Source of the DNA: a bacterium
GTDB taxonomy: Bacteria; Planctomycetota; Planctomycetia; Planctomycetales; Planctomycetaceae
Assembly: GCA_016125225.1 (NCBI GenBank)
Contig: WGME01000007.1
Location: 124,001 to 188,000, forward strand
Length of the DNA stretch: 64,000 bases
Reading direction: 5' to 3'
The translations under genes and the position numbers were made by a program. A model generated the notes under the pieces. The model was not told where the DNA came from. It did no database searches and saw only the letters and a program-made list of their open reading frames with translations. Below, piece by piece: positions 9,711 to 17,332 of the stretch (its first letter is position 1; the number at the start of each line of letters is the position of its first letter).

Positions 9711-11168
9711 TTACGCCGTGGCCTCATCGACAGCTTCCTGGTCCGGGGGCGAATCGCTTTCCTGCAGGTAGGTCTTGCCACGATACGTCGCGACGACCAC
9801 CAGAAACCCGAACGCCGCAACCAGCATGAGTCCGGTAAAGAACCAGTAGTAACTGGCGCCTGGAAGTTTGGACGTGCCGTCTGGGTTCTGAATCACCTGG
9901 TTGACCAGGGATACGAGCAGATTTCCCGCCGTGACCGACAGCAAATACAAAGACATGATAAACGACTTCAAGCGGTTCGGTGATTGTGTGTAAGAAAACT
10001 CTAGGCAGGTTATCGAAACCAGAATTTCGGAAGCGGTGAGCCCAACATAGGCCAGCAATTGCCAGCCGATGTTGGCACGCAATCCCTGTTCGATCTGTTC
10101 GCCAATAATCACTTCAATGTCGACACCGCGTTCTTGCGATTGTTGCTGTGCGATCACGTCAAATGGTTCGAGTTGAGCTTCAATCGCTCCCGTGATTCCA
10201 AAGCCGAACACCATGACAAAAAAACCGATGGCCATCCTTCGCAAGGGCGTCATGGTCAGCACACGATCGAGCAGGGGATAGACGACATAGCTGAATAGCG
10301 GAATCATGATCAACACGAGGATGGGATTTGCGGCCTGAATCTGCGAAGAGTTCCATTCAATGCCCAACCAGCTGCGGTCCATCTTTTCGGCCTGCAACAC
10401 CCAGGCTGAGGCGGTCTGATCGAACAGACACCAGAAGATTGCCACAAACGCATAGATCGGCAGTAGCCTCAGAATCGCCGATATCCCCTCACCACTGAGT
10501 GTTTCTTTGAGGAACTGTTGGCCACCCGGCGGAATATGCACGAACCGGTTGCGACCCAGCCAGAAGAGCAAGGTGGCAATTCCCATCAATATTCCGGGAA
10601 CGCCGAAGGCCACATGATGCCCATACCACTCCAGCAAAACCGGGGTCAGTAACGTAGAGATAAAAGCTCCGAGATTGATGGAAAAATAGAACCAACTGAA
10701 TACCCGACTCAGCAGATTCTGATTATGACTTCCAAACTGATCGCCCACATGGGCGGACACACACGGCTTGATGCCACCGGCTCCGATGGCAATCAGACTC
10801 AATCCCAGTAACAGCCCTTCACGTCCCGGCACCACGGCAAGCAGCAGGTGTCCGACGCAATAGACAATGGACAGCCCCAGAATGGTGCGGTACTTGCCCA
10901 GAAACACATCTGACAGCAGCGCACCAAGAATCGGAAAGAAATAGGCCGAGGCAACAAATAGATGCACGGCCGACTTGGCATCTTCATCCGACAACGTGGC
11001 CGGCTCGCCGTTCCAGCCCAGCAGCACTTTGGTCATGTAGATCGTCAGGATCGCCTTCATCCCATAGAAGCTGAACCGTTCGGCCGCCTCATTCCCGACA
11101 ATAAATGGGATGCCCGGTGGCATGGTGGAGCGGGCTTCCGGGGCGGTGCGATAGTGCGGCGATGACAT
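9711..11168 (-). CDS. POT/PTR2 family proton-dependent peptide transporter
   Basis: About 485-aa integral membrane protein of the proton-coupled oligopeptide transporter family, with about 12-14 hydrophobic segments. The signature NEAAERFSFYG (ExxERFxxYG) in helix 1 is intact, and GLSLIAIGAGGIKPCVSAH matches the family's second signature. It imports di- or tripeptides, or related solutes, with protons. The ATG at 11168 was chosen because the helix-1 signature then lies 25-30 residues in, as usual; an ATG at 11201 would add 11 residues. It is convergent with the ACP operon with no gap, so a role in exporting that operon's product is only a possibility. Confidence 0.9.
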   Translation of the reverse strand: MSSPHYRTAPEARSTMPPGIPFIVGNEAAERFSFYGMKAILTIYMTKVLLGWNGEPATLSDEDAKSAVHLFVASAYFFPILGALLSDVFLGKYRTILGLSIVYCVGHLLLAVVPGREGLLLGLSLIAIGAGGIKPCVSAHVGDQFGSHNQNLLSRVFSWFYFSINLGAFISTLLTPVLLEWYGHHVAFGVPGILMGIATLLFWLGRNRFVHIPPGGQQFLKETLSGEGISAILRLLPIYAFVAIFWCLFDQTASAWVLQAEKMDRSWLGIEWNSSQIQAANPILVLIMIPLFSYVVYPLLDRVLTMTPLRRMAIGFFVMVFGFGITGAIEAQLEPFDVIAQQQSQERGVDIEVIIGEQIEQGLRANIGWQLLAYVGLTASEILVSITCLEFSYTQSPNRLKSFIMSLYLLSVTAGNLLVSLVNQVIQNPDGTSKLPGASYYWFFTGLMLVAAFGFLVVVATYRGKTYLQESDSPPDQEAVDEATA

Positions 11169-11298
11169 GAACAGAACCTTGTGTTCTCCGCGGACCAGCA
11201 TCGAGCGAGATTTTCGCCGCCGTCAGAGTTGGCTAAACTACCGAATCTGGGAACTCGTCTTAGCCGAATCTCGCCGTGACTGCAATAAGGGCCGTCGA

Positions 11299-12225
11299 AT
11301 GAATCGTTCAACCACACGCTGGTACCTCGCGAGTTTAGGTCTGATAGGGTTGATCGGCTGTCAGCAGGCGACCCCGCCGGTCTCCCCCGCGAATGATGCC
11401 GTCACGGTGGTGACCGAGTCACCCACCAACGCTTCACCGTCTTCGATGGAAACGGCAGCACAGGAAGCTCCCAAGCGACGGTATGGCCCGGTGCAGTTGG
11501 GATCATCGTCGAGTGGCACATCAACCACGGAAGCCACGAGTGCGGCCGGGGCATCGGAAGACGTTGTCGCGGCGCTCCAACCCCTGCAGGTTCTGCTCGG
11601 CAAATGGACGGGCAACGCTCGCAAAGCCGCCCAGCTTCACGAGCAAGAGTGGATCTGGGATTTTCAAACCGATCCCGCTCACCCGGCTCTGACCCTGGCG
11701 GCGGAGAAGGGCACCTACATCCGCTCGGGTCGGCTCAGTTACGATCCCGGCTCAAAGGAGTTTTCGTTCCAGATGACCACACCGGAAGGTGTCGAACGGA
11801 AGCTCATCGGCGAATTCACCGAACCCGTGGAAGATGTCGCCGGTGACGACAAGAAGTTGCAGCGGACTTACAAGCTCACGTTGCAGGAACCATCATCGGC
11901 AGAGTCGAACGAGCAATGGCAGGTGGCGTTTCACCAACTGGAAAACAACCGCTATCTGGTCGAAATCGATCGCCGCCGAGGCAGCGGCCCTTATCAGCGG
12001 GTCGATACCATTCACTCACAGCGGGAAGGAACATCCTTCGCCCTCAGCGACTCCGACTATGGGGACAAGACCTGCATTATTTCGCAGGGCCTGGGGACCA
12101 TTACGGTGAGCTATCAGGGCAAGTCGTACTATGTCTGTTGCACCGGCTGCAAAGCCGCCTTTGAAGACGACCCTGCGAAGTGGATCGCCAAATGGGAAGC
12201 CAAGCAGAAAGAGATGAAACAGTAA
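11299..12225 (+). CDS. lipoprotein with C-terminal YHS-like Cys domain
   Basis: 308-aa predicted lipoprotein: an N-terminal signal with lipobox LIGC, a Ser/Thr/Ala-rich linker, a central beta-rich domain (about 90-240) that recalls DUF1579-type folds (LLGKWTGNARK), and a C-terminal segment GKSYYVCCTGCKAAFEDD resembling YHS/TRASH-type metal-binding modules. The cysteines may bind a metal. The ATG at 11299 was chosen because the signal peptide begins there; upstream in-frame ATGs would bury it. Function unknown; a role in metal sensing or binding in the periplasm is inference. Confidence 0.75.
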   Translation: MNRSTTRWYLASLGLIGLIGCQQATPPVSPANDAVTVVTESPTNASPSSMETAAQEAPKRRYGPVQLGSSSSGTSTTEATSAAGASEDVVAALQPLQVLLGKWTGNARKAAQLHEQEWIWDFQTDPAHPALTLAAEKGTYIRSGRLSYDPGSKEFSFQMTTPEGVERKLIGEFTEPVEDVAGDDKKLQRTYKLTLQEPSSAESNEQWQVAFHQLENNRYLVEIDRRRGSGPYQRVDTIHSQREGTSFALSDSDYGDKTCIISQGLGTITVSYQGKSYYVCCTGCKAAFEDDPAKWIAKWEAKQKEMKQ

Positions 12226-12246
12226 CGGTGGAAAAATCCGTTCCTG

Positions 12247-12642
12247 TTAGGCAGTCACCTTTGGCACCGGCAGCACCTTGAGGTGATCCAGGACAATTCG
12301 TCGCAGCATTCGCGGGCTGATCGGCTTGGCCAGTACCCGTGCATACCGGACATCGAGCACATCATCCAGCGGACGGCTAGTCAGTCCGATCACACGTACG
12401 TGCGGTTCTTCGGCCAGAAGGCCTCCGGGCATCCACAACCGGGCGAGTTGTTCCTCGGGCAGATCCAGATCGATGATCAGAATTTGCGGGCGAACCCGAT
12501 CAAATTGCTCGATCAGCGCAGGGACCGACGAAGCCGTCCAGACGTCCAGATCGGAGCGCATCAGGTGTAATGCCAATGCGCGGGTGAGATGGGCTTCCGT
12601 TGCGCACACAATTACATGAGGAACCATCGGTACGTCTCCCAT
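12247..12642 (-). CDS. stand-alone response-regulator receiver-like protein
   Basis: 131-aa CheY-like fold without an output domain. The phosphoacceptor region is IIDLDLP (D58), the switch Thr/Ser is in GLTSR and the conserved Lys is in LAKPI. The N-terminal acidic pair that binds Mg2+ is reduced to a single Glu (CATEAH), so phosphorylation may be weak or absent. No histidine kinase is adjacent. It may act as a scaffold or phosphate shuttle. The ATG at 12642 is used; a second ATG lies 5 codons in. Confidence 0.72.
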   Translation of the reverse strand: MGDVPMVPHVIVCATEAHLTRALALHLMRSDLDVWTASSVPALIEQFDRVRPQILIIDLDLPEEQLARLWMPGGLLAEEPHVRVIGLTSRPLDDVLDVRYARVLAKPISPRMLRRIVLDHLKVLPVPKVTA

Positions 12643-12863
12643 GGCAGGGAAGAGCCGCTCATTCGATTTCCAGGCCCTTCTGGTTGCATGTCGTCAAAAG
12701 TCAACACGCAAACCTAGGTCACAAATGATGACGCGTCCAATGGCGCTGAGATTCCACGCGATGACCGAGGGAGTTCATTCTCTTTGCCCGGATCTGTGGT
12801 TAGAATCGGTTGTAGCGGCCGGTGGGATGCCGCGTTTTTTCATCGAGGAAAGTGCAGGAAGGC

Positions 12864-13469
12864 ATGCTGGGCGCTCATTTGAACCCCGCCGATTATCTCC
12901 GGCGGTGCAGTCAGGTTTTCGACACGCTCGATCTGAAGCAGACCGAGGCGTTGGCCGACGATATTTTCGCGGCTTATGAACAGGGCAAATTTGTCTTCAT
13001 CTGTGGCAATGGGGGCAGCGGCTCGAATTCCTCGCACTTTTGTGAAGACCTGGGCAAGAGTACGCTGGATCGCAAAGACTTCACCAACGACGCTGTCAAA
13101 CGACTGAAAGTTCTCAGTCTGACCGACAATACCCCCTATATTCTGGCCTGGGGTAATGACGAAGGTTTTGATCGCGTCTTCGTCGAGCAACTGAAGAATT
13201 TTGCATCGCCCGGCGATGTGCTGATCGCCATCAGTGGCAGCGGCAACAGTCCCAATATTCTGAACGCCGTCGAATGGGCCAACCGCAAGGAACTGACAAC
13301 CTGGGGCATCACCGGCTATTCGGGCGGCAAGTTGCAGGGGCTGGCCCAGAAGAATCTGCATGTGCCGCTGGACGACATGGGGCTGGTGGAATGTGTTCAC
13401 CTCGTGCTGTTCCACTGGATTCTGAACGACATTCACGGCCGGATTAACAAAGTCGGTCGTTACGCGTGA
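12864..13469 (+). CDS. SIS-domain sugar isomerase (GmhA-like)
   Basis: 201-aa SIS-domain protein closest in pattern to phosphoheptose isomerase: [20 protein letters not shown] near residues 48-67 and [11 protein letters not shown] in the middle, both phosphosugar-binding loops. GmhA converts sedoheptulose-7-P to heptose-7-P for heptosylated surface polysaccharides. The ATG at 12864 is preceded by GCAGGAAGG, a good binding site. It heads a forward run with RmlC, a histidine phosphatase and MurD, which supports a cell-envelope sugar role. GmhB and HldE are not in the window, so the isomerase specificity is uncertain. Confidence 0.83.
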   Translation: MLGAHLNPADYLRRCSQVFDTLDLKQTEALADDIFAAYEQGKFVFICGNGGSGSNSSHFCEDLGKSTLDRKDFTNDAVKRLKVLSLTDNTPYILAWGNDEGFDRVFVEQLKNFASPGDVLIAISGSGNSPNILNAVEWANRKELTTWGITGYSGGKLQGLAQKNLHVPLDDMGLVECVHLVLFHWILNDIHGRINKVGRYA

Positions 13470-13519
13470 CGAATTAGGAATGTCGAGTTGTCCGGTCGAG
13501 ATGGAGTGAGAGACGTTTG

Positions 13520-14083
13520 ATGCAGGTGCAGACCACGCCTTTGGCCGGATTGGTTGTGATCGAACCACGGGTCTTCGCCGACTCGCGCGGGTTCTTTCTG
13601 GAAGCGTTTCATGCGGAGCGATATGCCGAACTTGGGCTACCGGTTCACTGGGTGCAGGACAACCTCTCGCGCTCGGTCAAAGGGACGCTCCGTGGTCTGC
13701 ACTACCAGCGGCAGCATCCGCAAGGCAAGCTCGTGTATGTCACACGCGGTGTCGTCTGGGATGTCGCCGTCGATGTGCGGAAACCTTCTCCCACATTCGG
13801 GCAATGGTTTGCTGTCGAACTGAGTGATGAGAATCATCGGCAGATGTATATTCCGCCGGGCTTTGCTCATGGGTTCTGTGTCCTGAGTGACACGGCCGAC
13901 TTCGCTTACAAATGCACCGATAAGTACCGCCCCGACGATGAACGTACGATACTCTGGAACGATGCCGACCTGGCTATCTCCTGGCCCGAGATCGAACCAC
14001 GGATTCTGTCAGCGAAAGACGAACGTGGTCTGCCTTTGGCGCAGGCGGATGTCTACACTGAGATGCTGGCCGCCGCCCCATAG
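13520..14083 (+). CDS. rfbC: dTDP-4-dehydrorhamnose 3,5-epimerase
   Basis: 187-aa cupin-fold epimerase, the third step of dTDP-L-rhamnose synthesis. Diagnostic segments are present: RGLHYQ (catalytic His), the PPGFAHGFCVLSD strand pair, and YKCTDKY with the catalytic Tyr region. Length is standard. The ATG at 13520 is directly preceded by an in-frame TTG. It lies 50 bp after the SIS gene and 20 bp before the histidine phosphatase. RmlA, B and D are not seen nearby, so the other steps are encoded elsewhere. Confidence 0.93.
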   Translation: MQVQTTPLAGLVVIEPRVFADSRGFFLEAFHAERYAELGLPVHWVQDNLSRSVKGTLRGLHYQRQHPQGKLVYVTRGVVWDVAVDVRKPSPTFGQWFAVELSDENHRQMYIPPGFAHGFCVLSDTADFAYKCTDKYRPDDERTILWNDADLAISWPEIEPRILSAKDERGLPLAQADVYTEMLAAAP

Positions 14084-14103
14084 TTTTACAGGCAAGGACG
14101 CCC

Positions 14104-14778
14104 ATGACCGAATTTGCTGCCACCCCGCTGCGTGAAGCCCCTCCGCCAGGCGTGACACGGTTGTTTCTCATCCGGCATGGATCGACCGGCCCGAATGAGC
14201 GCCGCCCTTTTGTACTGCAGGGCTGCGAGATCAATGGCCCGTTGACGCCGCTGGGTGAGCAACAATCGCAAGCGGTTGGCCGGGCTTTGTCCGAATTTCA
14301 GATTCACGCGGTTTATGCCAGTTCGCTGATGCGGGCAATGCAGACGGCGGAATTCATTGCCGCTCCACATCAACTCCCGGTCGTCCCCGTCCATGATCTG
14401 CGGGAATGTAGCGTCGGTCGTTGGGAAGGGAAATCGTGGGAGCAGATTCAGGCGGAAGATCCGGACGGGCATACCCATTTCTTCTCGAACCCAGTCGATC
14501 ATCCGCATCCGGGCGGCGAATCTTACACCGATGTCTTGAACCGGGCCAAACCGGCCATCACCAGCCTTCTCGAAAAACATGCCGGGCAGAACGTGGTGAT
14601 TGTGGCCCATAACCTGGTGAACCGGGTCTTCCTTGCAGAGTTGGTGGGCATCGATCTCAAGCATGCCCGCAAATTGCGGCAAATGAACTGTTGCATCAAT
14701 TTGTTACATCACCATCAGGGAACGACCGAACTGGTGACGTTGAATTCGGTGCTGCACCATCACACGCTGGGGACATGA
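14104..14778 (+). CDS. histidine phosphatase family protein (phosphoglycerate-mutase fold)
   Basis: 224-aa protein of the branch-1 histidine phosphatase superfamily. The catalytic LIRHGST motif is at about residue 22, followed by TPLGEQQSQAVGRAL, the acid in HDLRECSVG and the second His in IVAHNLVNR. Substrates in this family range from sugar phosphates to alpha-ribazole phosphate and cannot be told from sequence. It sits between rfbC and murD in one forward run; its stop overlaps an in-frame ATG of murD (ATGA), so coupling is likely. Confidence 0.88.
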   Translation: MTEFAATPLREAPPPGVTRLFLIRHGSTGPNERRPFVLQGCEINGPLTPLGEQQSQAVGRALSEFQIHAVYASSLMRAMQTAEFIAAPHQLPVVPVHDLRECSVGRWEGKSWEQIQAEDPDGHTHFFSNPVDHPHPGGESYTDVLNRAKPAITSLLEKHAGQNVVIVAHNLVNRVFLAELVGIDLKHARKLRQMNCCINLLHHHQGTTELVTLNSVLHHHTLGT

Positions 14779-14807
14779 ACGGCGGCGGTCAGTGGAAAGG
14801 ATCGGCC

Positions 14808-16205
14808 ATGCGGAATGATCACCCCGTGGGCGATTACGCCGGACGCCGTGTTACCGTGTTCGGCCTGGGAACCTTTGGCGGCGGCGTGGGAGCCGTCCGG
14901 TTTCTCGCGGAACGTGGTGCCATCGTCACCGTGACCGATCGCCGAACCCCCGATCAACTGCAGGAATCTTGCCAGCAATTGGAGGATGTGCCGGTCGCCT
15001 GCTGGCGATTGGGGGAGCATCGCGAAGAAGACTTTACGACGGCCGATCTGGTGGTGGTCAATCCAGCCATCCGTCGCGATCATCATCTCCTTCAATTATG
15101 TCTCGACAATGGCATCCCGCTCACCAGCGAGATGAATCTTTTCTGGCAGCATAATCCCGCGCCGGTGATTGCGGTGACGGGGAGCAATGGCAAATCGACC
15201 ACGACGGCTTTGATTCATTCGCTCATGCAAACGGGTACGCGGCGGTGCTGGCTCGGAGGCAATCTCGGTCGGAGTCTGTTGCCCGAAGTCGACACGATCT
15301 CCGCGAAGGACTGGGTGATCCTGGAACTCAGCAGTTTTCAACTCGCCGATTTGAACCGTCTGGAAGTCAGTCCGCATGTCGCGGTGGTGACCAATTTCAG
15401 CCCCAATCATCTCGACTGGCATACGGATTTCGACGATTATCGCCAGGCGAAGCAATCGATCTTGAGATGGCAATCTGCGAGCGATCTGGCGGTGCTCAAT
15501 GCTGCTGATGCCGATGTTGCGGCGTGGACGACATCGGCACGGACGCTCTGGTTTTCGCTGGATGATCATGGCCGGGATGGGTGCTATCAACACGATCGCA
15601 TGGGCATTTGGAGAGATCGCCAGCAAGAAATGGCCGTTGCTTTACGTGACTGGTTGCCATTACCAGGCGAGCACAATCTGCAGAACGCCATGGCGGCTAC
15701 CTGCGTCGCATTAGCTCTTGGACAAACGCTGGAGCAAGTTGAGACCGGCCTTCGCAGTTATGTGCCGCTACCGCATCGTTTGCAATGTGTTGGCGAAAAC
15801 GGTGGCCGTCGGTTCTTTAACGATTCGCTGGCCACGACGCCGGAATCAACGATCGTCGCACTCACCGCGTTCGATCAGCCCATTGTGCTTCTTGCCGGTG
15901 GATATGATAAGCACGTTGATCTAATGGCCATGGCTCAGGCCATCGCCACCAAGACCAAGGCCGTCATCTTGATGGGGCAGACCGCGGAGAAACTGGAAGC
16001 GTTGATCCGCCAGACGCCGGGTTGCACAACCCGCATTTCCCGGGGACATGCCGATTTCCGTGCCGCATTTCAGGCGGCTCTCGAACATTCGTTGCCGGGG
16101 GACGTGGTGCTGCTATCACCGGGGTGTGCCAGTTACGACTGGTTCCGTAACTTCGCCGATCGTGGAGATCAATTCACTCAGATGGTTCAGCAGTTATCGG
16201 CATAG
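14808..16205 (+). CDS. murD: UDP-N-acetylmuramoyl-L-alanine--D-glutamate ligase
   Basis: About 465-aa Mur ligase that adds D-Glu to UDP-MurNAc-L-Ala in the cytoplasm. Visible features: N-terminal Rossmann segment (VTVFGLGTFGGG), ATP loop TGSNGKSTTT, the LELSSFQL and NFSPNHLDWH motifs typical of MurD, and the C-terminal LLSPGCASYDWFRNF. The ATG at 14808 has a GGAAAGGA binding site and matches the usual N-terminus; an in-frame ATG at 14775 overlapping the previous stop is a real alternative. It is separated from the usual mra/dcw cluster, with no ftsW, murG or murC beside it. Its presence is consistent with reports that planctomycetes make peptidoglycan. Confidence 0.93.
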   Translation: MRNDHPVGDYAGRRVTVFGLGTFGGGVGAVRFLAERGAIVTVTDRRTPDQLQESCQQLEDVPVACWRLGEHREEDFTTADLVVVNPAIRRDHHLLQLCLDNGIPLTSEMNLFWQHNPAPVIAVTGSNGKSTTTALIHSLMQTGTRRCWLGGNLGRSLLPEVDTISAKDWVILELSSFQLADLNRLEVSPHVAVVTNFSPNHLDWHTDFDDYRQAKQSILRWQSASDLAVLNAADADVAAWTTSARTLWFSLDDHGRDGCYQHDRMGIWRDRQQEMAVALRDWLPLPGEHNLQNAMAATCVALALGQTLEQVETGLRSYVPLPHRLQCVGENGGRRFFNDSLATTPESTIVALTAFDQPIVLLAGGYDKHVDLMAMAQAIATKTKAVILMGQTAEKLEALIRQTPGCTTRISRGHADFRAAFQAALEHSLPGDVVLLSPGCASYDWFRNFADRGDQFTQMVQQLSA

Positions 16206-16211
16206 AAACGG

Positions 16212-17321
16212 TTAACGAATGGTTGCCGATTGCTTTGTGAGTCGCGCCAACCGAACCGGATCGGGTTCTGAAGGCCGGTCGGGGATTTTGACCATCGGCG
16301 AACCCGACTCATCTTGAGTGAGCACGATGGGCGGGTCTGAAAGATCTTCCACGTAGAACTTGGCGCTCGGGAAGATGTCGGCCGGGTAGGTGAAGTTGGG
16401 CAGTGTCGCCAGTGCTAAGCAATGACCCGCGCCAGCCGCACTCTCCAGCATCCCCCCGACCCAACAGGGAACACCAGCCGCCTGACAGCGGTCGTGCATG
16501 TGCCTGGCGATCGTCAGTCCCCCCACGCGGCCCGGCTTGATGTTCACATAACGGCAGGAACCGAGTTTCAATGCCTGCTCTAACCCATCGAGACTCGTCA
16601 GGCTTTCATCGAGACAGATGGGCGTTTGCATCCGCCGCTGGAGTTCCGCATGGTCGACCAGGTCATCATGTCGGAGCGGCTGCTCGATCATGGCCAGACC
16701 TTGGGTATCGAGCCAGTCGAACAGTTCGCGATCACTCAATCGGTAACCACTGTTGCAGTCAATGTGTGTCACTAGATCAGGAAAGGTCGACCGCACCGCT
16801 GAGAGCATCTCGCGATCCCAGCCGGGACGGAATTTCAATTTGATGCGGCGAAACCGTTGTGCGGCGGCCTGACCAACGGCGGAGATCAGGTCATCGATGT
16901 GGTCCATCACTCCAAAATCAGCCCCCACCGAAACCGTGTCGCAGGTTCCTCCCAACAGGCGATGTAAGGGTACGTCGGTCCGTTGCGATTCGAGACTCCA
17001 CCAGGCCGTATCGAGTGCCGCTTTGGCAAACGGGTTTCCTTTGAAGAGTTTCAGACGCTGCTGCAGATCCTCACCCGAAGTGATGTCATGCCCGATGATG
17101 GTGGGAGCCAACCAGTCGCGGCAGACTGCAAACACGCCGCCGGCCCATTCGGGGCTGTAGCACGGCGCGGCAAACGGGCTGGCTTCTCCCCAACCATAGA
17201 GGGAACCACTCGACATGCAACAGAGGACCGATTCCACGGCCGCGTCTTCACCATAGGCGGTCCGCCACGGATAAATCAGTGGCATCGCCACATGGTACAA
17301 GTCAATCCGGTCAATTCGCAT
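16212..17321 (-). CDS. menC: o-succinylbenzoate synthase-like enolase superfamily enzyme (MenC-like)
   Basis: 369-aa member of the muconate-lactonising/MenC subgroup. Catalytic pattern is complete: KLKFR (KxK lysine), HIDCNSG, MIEQPL and CLDESL for Mg2+ ligands, and NIKPGRVGG for the second lysine. MenC dehydrates SHCHC to o-succinylbenzoate in menaquinone synthesis; close relatives racemise N-succinyl amino acids, so specificity is not certain. The ATG at 17321 fits the family start; a GTG at 17336 overlaps the stop of the preceding Hsp70-like gene (GTGA). No other men genes are seen. Confidence 0.85.
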   Translation of the reverse strand: MRIDRIDLYHVAMPLIYPWRTAYGEDAAVESVLCCMSSGSLYGWGEASPFAAPCYSPEWAGGVFAVCRDWLAPTIIGHDITSGEDLQQRLKLFKGNPFAKAALDTAWWSLESQRTDVPLHRLLGGTCDTVSVGADFGVMDHIDDLISAVGQAAAQRFRRIKLKFRPGWDREMLSAVRSTFPDLVTHIDCNSGYRLSDRELFDWLDTQGLAMIEQPLRHDDLVDHAELQRRMQTPICLDESLTSLDGLEQALKLGSCRYVNIKPGRVGGLTIARHMHDRCQAAGVPCWVGGMLESAAGAGHCLALATLPNFTYPADIFPSAKFYVEDLSDPPIVLTQDESGSPMVKIPDRPSEPDPVRLARLTKQSATIR

Positions 17322-17332
17322 CGCTGGAGATT

